Shown: positions 1 through 4,054 of the stretch, one piece after another
Numbering within the stretch: the stretch's first letter is position 1
How the letters are laid out: every line of letters begins with the position of its first letter
From: a bacterium
GTDB taxonomy: Bacteria; BMS3Abin14
Length of the DNA: 5,295 nucleotides
Assembly (NCBI GenBank): GCA_022865845.1
Contig: JALHUC010000009.1
Location: forward strand, 1-5,295
Reading direction: 5' to 3'
Position numbers and translations under genes: made by a program
The notes under the pieces: model-generated
Told to the model about the DNA's origin: nothing
The model's database searches: none
The model's input: only the letters and a program-made list of their open reading frames with translations

Positions 1-10
1 AAACGGCTAC

Positions 11-1351
11 CTAAGTAATGTTTCCAAAAATCATACCACTGATAGTTGCCATCGTGACCACAAGTAAAACGAAGGTAACCGTTTTCCTTGTCCCCATGAC
101 GCTCCGTATCACCAGCATGTTGGGAAGCGATAATGCCGGCCCGGCCAGCAGAAGAGCCAGAGCAGGACCCTTACCCATGCCTGCGCCCAGAAGACCCTGA
201 AGGATAGGCACTTCGGTGAGGGTGGCAAAGTACATGAACGCTCCGGCTACAGAGGCGAAAAGGTTTGCGCCCAGTGAGTTGCCCCCGACAGCCGAAGCCA
301 CCCAATCCGACGGGATGATCCCTTCAGAACCTGGGCGGCCCAGAAAAAATCCGGCTGCGAGAACACCGATAAACAGCAACGGCATGATCAATTTGGCCAG
401 ATCCCAGGTGGATTTGAGCCATTCCCTGCTTTCACTGCCGCCTCCGGCGAGGGCACCTGACAGGCCCGCCACTCCCACCGCGAAAACCAGCATCGGAAAC
501 AGGGGCGATTGGACGACACCCTGGATGGCGCCCCCAGCTGAGGAAGCCACCGGGGCAAGGGCAATGAGAGCGGCAGTTGGCGCGAACGCTACGGCTACTT
601 TCCACCAACTCATTGAGTAGAAACGGACCAGTACAATGCCCAGACCCGCTGTGAACAAGGATACAAGGGACCACTTCACGGTGTAGATGGCCGCCCAGAG
701 ACCGGTAGCTCCCTCCGGCCTTCCCCAGGTGGCAAATATTAGAATGGCCACCTGTAGCCCGATGAACAGGACTGTCTGCCCAAGGGGCCTGCCCTCCTCG
801 GCGGACAGGTCTGCCGAGGCAGTTTTCTCCTGTTCCTCCTTGCGGAAGATAAAGTGCATCAACAGGCCGATGACCACAGCGAACACGATGGCGCCCACAG
901 CCCGGGCGATACCCAGCTCAGGTCCCAATATACGAGCAGTAAGAATGATCGCGAGGATGTTGATGGCGGGTCCAGAGTAGAGAAAGGCGGCTGCCGGTCC
1001 GAGACCCGCCCCCATGCGGTAGATACCTGCAAAGAGAGGCAGTATGGTGCAGGAACAGACCGCCAGAATGGTCCCCGAGGTGGCAGCGACTCCGTAAGCC
1101 AGGATTTTGTTTGCTGCAGGTCCCAGGTACTTCATCACAGAGTTCTGGCTGACGAAAACAGTGATAGCACCGGCGATGAAAAAGGCCGGTACCAGGCAGA
1201 GGATCACGTGCTCCCTGGCGTACCATTTTGCCAGGGCGAAAGATTCAACGATGGCACCCTGAAGGCGGATAGACTCGATAGGCAGAAAAAATAGAACCAG
1301 GAAGGCTCCCAGGATGTAGGCCAGCGGCCGAAATTCCCTTTTCCAATCCAA
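11..1351 (-). CDS. ArsP_1 (DUF318) family membrane permease, probable metalloid/organoarsenical exporter
   Basis: A polytopic inner-membrane permease, about 446 residues from the start chosen here. About 12 hydrophobic segments can be seen, in two halves separated by a charged loop (near residues 170-190, rich in E and K). Each half carries a related motif. The first is CSCTILPLFAGI (Cys99, Cys101), then MGAGLGPAAAFLYSGPAINIL at about 113-133. The second is TEVPILQGLLGAGMGKGP, then LAGPALSLPNML near 402-413. This internal duplication and the GPA(I/L)(N/S) signature are typical of the ArsP_1 permeases, some of which export trivalent organoarsenicals. The substrate here is inferred from the family and from the arsR-type neighbour, not shown. 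A TTG start at 1349-1351 is preferred because AAGGAG lies 6 nt upstream (1358-1363). An in-frame TTG at 1370-1372 would add seven residues but has no ribosome binding site. It follows the regulator by about 31 nt, so both are probably on one transcript. The stop (TAG) is at 11-13, so any terminator lies outside the window. Confidence 0.88.
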   Translation of the reverse strand: MDWKREFRPLAYILGAFLVLFFLPIESIRLQGAIVESFALAKWYAREHVILCLVPAFFIAGAITVFVSQNSVMKYLGPAANKILAYGVAATSGTILAVCSCTILPLFAGIYRMGAGLGPAAAFLYSGPAINILAIILTARILGPELGIARAVGAIVFAVVIGLLMHFIFRKEEQEKTASADLSAEEGRPLGQTVLFIGLQVAILIFATWGRPEGATGLWAAIYTVKWSLVSLFTAGLGIVLVRFYSMSWWKVAVAFAPTAALIALAPVASSAGGAIQGVVQSPLFPMLVFAVGVAGLSGALAGGGSESREWLKSTWDLAKLIMPLLFIGVLAAGFFLGRPGSEGIIPSDWVASAVGGNSLGANLFASVAGAFMYFATLTEVPILQGLLGAGMGKGPALALLLAGPALSLPNMLVIRSVMGTRKTVTFVLLVVTMATISGMIFGNIT

Positions 1352-1357
1352 AACTAT

Positions 1358-1363
1358 CTCCTT
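1358..1363 (-). promoter_or_regulatory. Ribosome binding site fixing the permease start
   Basis: On the minus strand AAGGAG is followed by six bases (ATAGTT) and then TTG. This strong site lies inside the longer reading frame that begins at 1372, which is why the TTG at 1349-1351 is preferred. Confidence 0.65.
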
Positions 1364-1382
1364 CTCAGACAAGTTGCAGGTT

Positions 1383-1706
1383 CTAGGCTGACAAGGTTGA
1401 AAACTGCTGCCTTACATCCTCATCAAGGGATTTTTGCACACAGGAGAAAAACCCCAGGACACAGGTCATCTTGATGCTGTAGTAAACCATGAGTCCTCGT
1501 TTTTCGTCAGACACAACTCCCGCGTTCTTGAGAACCGACAGATGTTTCGATACCGTGGACGTATCAAGACCCAGCATGGCGGTGAGTTCACACACACACC
1601 TTTCCCCGGATGCCAGCTCCTCCACCATGAACAGACGCGCAGGGTGGGCAAGAGCCTTGAAAACCTGGGATCGTTTCTCATAATGTGTTCTGTTCGTCTT
1701 GAACAT
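1383..1706 (-). CDS. ArsR/SmtB-family metalloid-responsive transcriptional repressor
   Basis: A 107-residue winged helix-turn-helix repressor of the ArsR/SmtB family, normal length. The opening helix reads FKALAHPARLFMVEEL (16-31), the family's standard start. Next comes ERCVCEL (35-41), placing Cys37 and Cys39 in the CxC motif at the start of helix alpha-3, the position that binds As(III)/Sb(III) in classical ArsR proteins. The recognition helix is LDTSTVSKHLSVLKNAGVV (47-65) and the wing EKRGLMVYYSI (68-78). Two further cysteines, Cys82 and Cys89, lie near the C terminus and could supply extra thiol ligands. ATG start at 1704-1706 with GGAGG 7 nt upstream. It is the first gene of a two-gene operon with the permease. 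The palindrome over its own promoter indicates autorepression relieved by bound metal or metalloid. The family assignment is firm; arsenic as inducer is inference from the CxC motif and the neighbour, and another thiophilic metal remains possible. Confidence 0.93.
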   Translation of the reverse strand: MFKTNRTHYEKRSQVFKALAHPARLFMVEELASGERCVCELTAMLGLDTSTVSKHLSVLKNAGVVSDEKRGLMVYYSIKMTCVLGFFSCVQKSLDEDVRQQFSTLSA

Positions 1707-1713
1707 GATCTTA

Positions 1714-1718
1714 CCTCC
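1714..1718 (-). promoter_or_regulatory. Ribosome binding site of the ArsR-type regulator
   Basis: GGAGG on the minus strand, 7 nt before the ATG at 1704-1706. It supports this start over the overlapping upstream frame. Confidence 0.7.
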
Positions 1719-1740
1719 AGAGTCAACTATCAGATCGCAC

Positions 1741-1762
1741 TATTTGGCAATATAGCCAAATA
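1741..1762 (-). promoter_or_regulatory. Probable ArsR operator palindrome over the -10 box
   Basis: A 22-bp palindrome with perfect 8-bp arms TATTTGGC and GCCAAATA around the 6-bp spacer AATATA; 20 of 22 positions are self-complementary. It is centred on the proposed -10 hexamer of the regulator-permease operon, so a bound dimer would block RNA polymerase. An extra half-site-like copy of TTGGCTA lies beside it (about 1760-1767), giving a direct repeat on the minus strand. Size, symmetry and position fit ArsR-family operators; binding is inferred. Confidence 0.8.
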
Positions 1763-1776
1763 GCCAAGTTTGTCAA
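1749..1776 (-). promoter_or_regulatory. Sigma-70-type promoter of the arsR-permease operon
   Basis: On the minus strand a perfect -35 box TTGACA (1771-1776) is followed after 16 bp by TATATT (1749-1754), one mismatch from the consensus -10. Transcription would start near 1742, about 36 nt before the regulator's ATG. A strong promoter buried in an operator fits a gene pair that is silent until induced. Confidence 0.78.
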
Positions 1777-1786
1777 GGTGAATGTG

Positions 1787-1864
1787 TCGTGCAAGGGTGC
1801 CTCCGTAGGTCCGTGGGTCCGTAAGGCCGTATATCCGTGCATCCGTGGATCCGTAAGGCCGTAA
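1787..1864 (+). repeat. Octamer tandem array A, left arm (CCGT every 8 bp)
   Basis: Eight consecutive units of the form NtCCGTNN, with CCGT starting at 1803, 1811, 1819, 1827, 1835, 1843, 1851 and 1859, exactly 8 bp apart. The flanking bases vary (mostly GT/AT/GG before; AA, GG, AT or GC after). An in-phase TCGT at 1787 may be a decayed outer unit. Positions 1817-1864 match 3795-3842 at 44 of 48 bases. Its edge lies about 24 bp upstream of the arsR -35 box (10 bp if the decayed unit is counted). No coding sequence is credible here. Function unknown. Confidence 0.85.
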
Positions 1865-1883
1865 GATCTTAAAGCATCAGGCA

Positions 1884-1980
1884 TTTACGGAATCACGGCC
1901 TTCGGACTTACGGACATTTGGCTCCACGGACACGCGGATTTACGGTTCAACGCACACGCGCATTCACGCACTTACGCAGC
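1884..1980 (+). repeat. Octamer array A, inverted right arm (ACGG/ACGC every 8 bp)
   Basis: The octamer resumes in opposite orientation about 20 bp after the left arm. Cores start at 1887, 1895, then after a single 7-bp step at 1902, 1910, 1918, 1926, 1934, 1942, 1950, 1958, 1966 and 1974. The core is ACGG or a near form at most places, unrecognisable at 1918 (TTTG), and drifts to ACGC/GCGC in the last four units, with spacing kept. AAGGCCGT (1855-1862) pairs perfectly with ACGGCCTT (1895-1902), followed by CCG with CGG, so the arms could form a long imperfect cruciform or RNA hairpin. The arm ends about 25 bp from the transferase stop codon. No T-tract follows on either strand, so it is not a standard terminator. 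Confidence 0.75.
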
Positions 1981-2004
1981 GTGTTTTGTTTTTCCAGTAC
2001 GCTG

Positions 2005-3642
2005 CTAGGGGTAGGGTTTTCCGGCGGTCGTTCTTGGAGAAGGTTCAAAATCCGGCGACAGGACATTGTGGGAAGGGTCGTAGTAGTCCCCTTCGATCTC
2101 CATCAACCCCAGAAGGGTGTGGTCGATAAGATCCGTCTGGTAGGCCCTGGCAAGAAGGTTCTCCTTTTCCGGCAGATCAAGGGAAAAGCGGTCCGACTTC
2201 CAGAAAAGGAAGGGAATCTCGAACATGGACGGGACCCGGTTGTTGTGCCCGACGAAGTTGGAATAGTGGCCCACGTCCTCACCATGATCCGGTACATACA
2301 GCCACGCGATGGGCTGGTCTACGCGGGCCGCACACAGGTCGATGGTAGCCTTGAGGATGTGATCGGAATAAAGTATGGCGTTATCGTAATAGTTCCGCAT
2401 TTTTCTGGCACGAAGGCTGCGTCCATCAGCCCGGAGAGTCCTGGCCACTGCATCATCCTCATCGTTAAACCGGGAGAAAGACTCAGGATACCGGAAATAA
2501 AAGGCAGGATGAGCCTGAAGAAGATGGAGGATGACAAACTTGAGGGGCGCCGGGTCATCCAACATCTTTGAAAACTCGGGAAGGACCACTTCATCATGGG
2601 ATCCCTCCCCTCTTGAGCCGCCCCGGTTAACGTTGACTGTCACGTCGGCATGGTCGGCGATGATGGCCAACGAGCCTGCAATATCGGTGCTGTGATTGGT
2701 TATCCAAAAGGTCTTGTAACCAGCCTTACTCGCCATGGTGAGAATGTCAGGCTTTACCGAATACAGTTCGGGGCGTTCACGAGTCGCGGGGCCAATCATC
2801 AGTCTGATATCCCCCACAGTGGAACCGAGAGTCGTAATGACATCGGTGAATTGGAGCAAATGGGGACCAATGGATTCCAGTTCAGGGGTTGTTTTCCGGG
2901 AATAACCGTACATCGACAAGTTGAGACGGGTGACACTCTCACCTATTAGAAAAACCACGGTTCGGGGGCCTTCCCCTGAGTAGCTCATGGTGGCAAGGGA
3001 ACTGTCTGTCCCGACGGCAGCGGTGATATTATCCTGGAGTGCCCTTGTATTTTTGACGTATCTCTCCCACTTTGCATACCGGATGGGGAAGTAGAGAAGG
3101 GGGTTTTCCTTTCTCAGGGTCGGGTTCAGGTGGACCAGGATCAGCAGTCCGGTAAAGAGGACCGCCGGAATCGTTATGATCCGACCCCTGCCACTTTCAT
3201 TGGAATGTACGGCCCTGGAAGATCGCCTGAATAATACTGGCCGCCAGGCCAGCAGAAACCAATAGAGTCCAGCAGCCAGGATCACGATCAGGAGATGTTT
3301 TCCAAGGGACCAGAAATTCTGGAGGATAAACTCGGAACTCTCTCCAGGGTTGGTATTAAAGATCGCTTCCACCACAATAATATCATTCTGGGCGACCCCG
3401 AAAACGTCCCGCAGAAATGAATGAAAACCGTTGATGACAAGGAAAAGGAACACAACCAGGAGGTTTAGCGATCTGCCGACCCTGCTCTCCCGGCCGTCTC
3501 TAAGTGTCCAGGTCGACAGTGCGAGGATGAACAGGGACCCCACCAGAGCTGATTTTATAGCCTGGAGAAAGTTTAACCAGTCCATCGCCCAATAAAGGGT
3601 GAGGATTAACAACCAGCCCAAAACACGAATGAATAGCAGCAT
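2005..3642 (-). CDS. Phosphoethanolamine transferase-like, membrane-anchored sulfatase-fold enzyme (EptA/CptA type)
   Basis: A 545-residue inner-membrane enzyme, normal length for the family. The N-terminal part has about five membrane segments (roughly 3-20, 32-46, 59-72, 115-133, 154-172). A periplasmic alkaline-phosphatase/sulfatase-fold domain follows. Landmarks: VVFLIGES (229-236) with Glu235 as likely metal ligand; SMYGYSRKTTPEL (243-255); Thr275 in TTLGST, exactly 40 residues after Glu235, matching the spacing of the Glu and nucleophilic Thr in Neisseria EptA; LLQAHPAFYFRYP (374-386) with His378; and PDHGEDVGHYSNFVGH (451-466) with Asp452, His453 and His466. All catalytic positions appear intact, so it should move a phosphoethanolamine-like group from phospholipid to an envelope glycan. 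Whether the acceptor is lipid A, core sugar or periplasmic glucan cannot be read from sequence. ATG at 3640-3642 with GGAG 7 nt upstream. It is monocistronic by spacing, has its own promoter, and is flanked on both sides by octamer arrays. Confidence 0.87.
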   Translation of the reverse strand: MLLFIRVLGWLLILTLYWAMDWLNFLQAIKSALVGSLFILALSTWTLRDGRESRVGRSLNLLVVFLFLVINGFHSFLRDVFGVAQNDIIVVEAIFNTNPGESSEFILQNFWSLGKHLLIVILAAGLYWFLLAWRPVLFRRSSRAVHSNESGRGRIITIPAVLFTGLLILVHLNPTLRKENPLLYFPIRYAKWERYVKNTRALQDNITAAVGTDSSLATMSYSGEGPRTVVFLIGESVTRLNLSMYGYSRKTTPELESIGPHLLQFTDVITTLGSTVGDIRLMIGPATRERPELYSVKPDILTMASKAGYKTFWITNHSTDIAGSLAIIADHADVTVNVNRGGSRGEGSHDEVVLPEFSKMLDDPAPLKFVILHLLQAHPAFYFRYPESFSRFNDEDDAVARTLRADGRSLRARKMRNYYDNAILYSDHILKATIDLCAARVDQPIAWLYVPDHGEDVGHYSNFVGHNNRVPSMFEIPFLFWKSDRFSLDLPEKENLLARAYQTDLIDHTLLGLMEIEGDYYDPSHNVLSPDFEPSPRTTAGKPYP

Positions 3643-3680
3643 CGAAGATCTCCGAAAGTAGATAAAAACCTAATCCTGAT

Positions 3681-3710
3681 ATCGGCTGCACCATACCCAA
3701 TACAGCCGAT
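3681..3710 (-). promoter_or_regulatory. Inverted repeat spanning the transferase -10 region, candidate operator
   Basis: Perfect 8-bp arms ATCGGCTG (3681-3688) and CAGCCGAT (3703-3710), 14 bp apart (22 bp centre to centre, two helical turns). The -10 box lies between them. With transcription starting near 3683, the two arms would not both be in the mRNA, so a DNA-binding site is more likely than an RNA hairpin. The cognate regulator is not in the window. Confidence 0.55.
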
Positions 3711-3718
3711 GTGGTCAA
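3690..3718 (-). promoter_or_regulatory. Sigma-70-type promoter of the transferase gene
   Basis: On the minus strand TTGACC (3713-3718), a 17-bp spacer, then TATGGT (3690-3695). Five of six and four of six bases match consensus at ideal spacing. The 5' leader would be about 40 nt. It lies between array B and the gene. Confidence 0.6.
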
Positions 3719-3732
3719 CGGAATGTAGGATT

Positions 3733-3926
3733 CTCGTACGTGCGTCTTTGAACCAGGTCTTGTCTCGTACGTCCGTGTATCCGGGGGTCTGTTCGTCCGT
3801 AAGGCCGTATATCCGTGAGTCCGTGGATCCGTAAGACCGTATGTTCTGAATCCGTGGGGTCCATGGTCTGTAAAGCCCTAGGTCCGTGCGTCCGTTGGGC
3901 GTGGATCCGTGGGTCCGTAGGTCCAA
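3733..3926 (+). repeat. Octamer tandem array B (CCGT every 8 bp)
   Basis: A second, longer array in the same orientation as the left arm of array A. CCGT or a one-base variant starts at 3765, 3773, 3781, 3789, 3797, 3805, 3813, 3821, 3829 and 3837. After a decayed unit the phase slips by one base and continues 3852, 3860, 3868, 3876, 3884, 3892, then slips once more to 3899, 3907, 3915, 3923. A leading pair at 3734 and 3742 sits in a 13-bp near-repeat of 3764-3776 (TCTCGTACGTNCGT). Positions 3795-3842 match 1817-1864 at 44 of 48. The 412-bp gap between the divergent genes is mostly this array; no gene is credible there, and reading frames across it on the minus strand give only repetitive Gly/Thr/Asp/Arg translations. 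Confidence 0.85.
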
Positions 3927-3950
3927 AAATAATGTATTGTACTTGAGTTC

Positions 3951-3966
3951 TTACGGAATTACGGAA
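3951..3966 (+). repeat. Inverted octamer pair at the right of array B
   Basis: Two units TTACGGAA with ACGG at 3953 and 3961, exactly 8 bp apart and opposite in orientation to array B. They mirror the start of the inverted arm of array A (TTTACGGAATCACGG) and lie about 23 bp before the possible -35 box of the ligase gene. Confidence 0.6.
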
Positions 3967-3988
3967 TCGGTCACACTGCCTCTCCTCC

Positions 3989-4017
3989 TTGACGTAATTA
4001 GCTCCAATGGGCATTCT
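3989..4017 (+). promoter_or_regulatory. Weak candidate promoter of the ligase gene
   Basis: TTGACG (3989-3994), a 17-bp spacer, then CATTCT (4012-4017). The -35 box is good (5/6) but the -10 box poor (3/6), so an activator or another sigma factor may be involved, or the real promoter may lie elsewhere. Confidence 0.25.
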
Positions 4018-4038
4018 TGATACCAAACCACTTCAAAA

Positions 4039-4044
4039 GGGAGG
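4039..4044 (+). promoter_or_regulatory. Ribosome binding site of the ligase gene
   Basis: GGGAGG with a slightly long 10-nt spacer before the ATG at 4055-4057. It supports the start of a gene whose 3' end lies beyond the window. Confidence 0.65.
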
Positions 4045-4054
4045 AAGCAATACA

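Noticed and set aside
216..1294. Plus-strand reading frames of 97-146 codons
   Set aside because: They are antisense to the permease; translations are low-complexity Arg/Pro/Ala or charged sequence with no recognisable motif.
1787..1980. CRISPR array
   Set aside because: The period is 8 bp with variable units and no alternation of long repeats with unique spacers.
1976..2005. Intrinsic terminator of the transferase gene
   Set aside because: GCAGCGT and ACGCTGC pair over 7 bp, but the loop is 16 nt, the stem overlaps the stop codon, and no T-tract follows on the minus strand.
1918..2571. 217-codon plus-strand reading frame
   Set aside because: It begins in the repeat array and lies opposite the catalytic domain of the transferase, whose motifs are intact on the other strand. 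No ribosome binding site or family resemblance.
3681..3710. Riboswitch or attenuator hairpin in the transferase leader
   Set aside because: The proposed start near 3683 leaves nearly the whole repeat upstream of or at the 5' end of the RNA, so it fits a DNA operator better.
1787..3966. Insertion sequence or transposon
   Set aside because: No transposase, integrase, terminal inverted repeats with ends at the gene, or target duplication can be seen; the flanking similarity is confined to the octamer arrays.
3606..4026. Two overlapping minus-strand reading frames of about 105 codons across array B
   Set aside because: Their translations are Gly/Thr/Asp/Arg-Ile repeats produced by the 8-bp DNA period (24 bp, 8 residues), appear in more than one frame, and one runs into the transferase gene. 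They are repeat artefacts.
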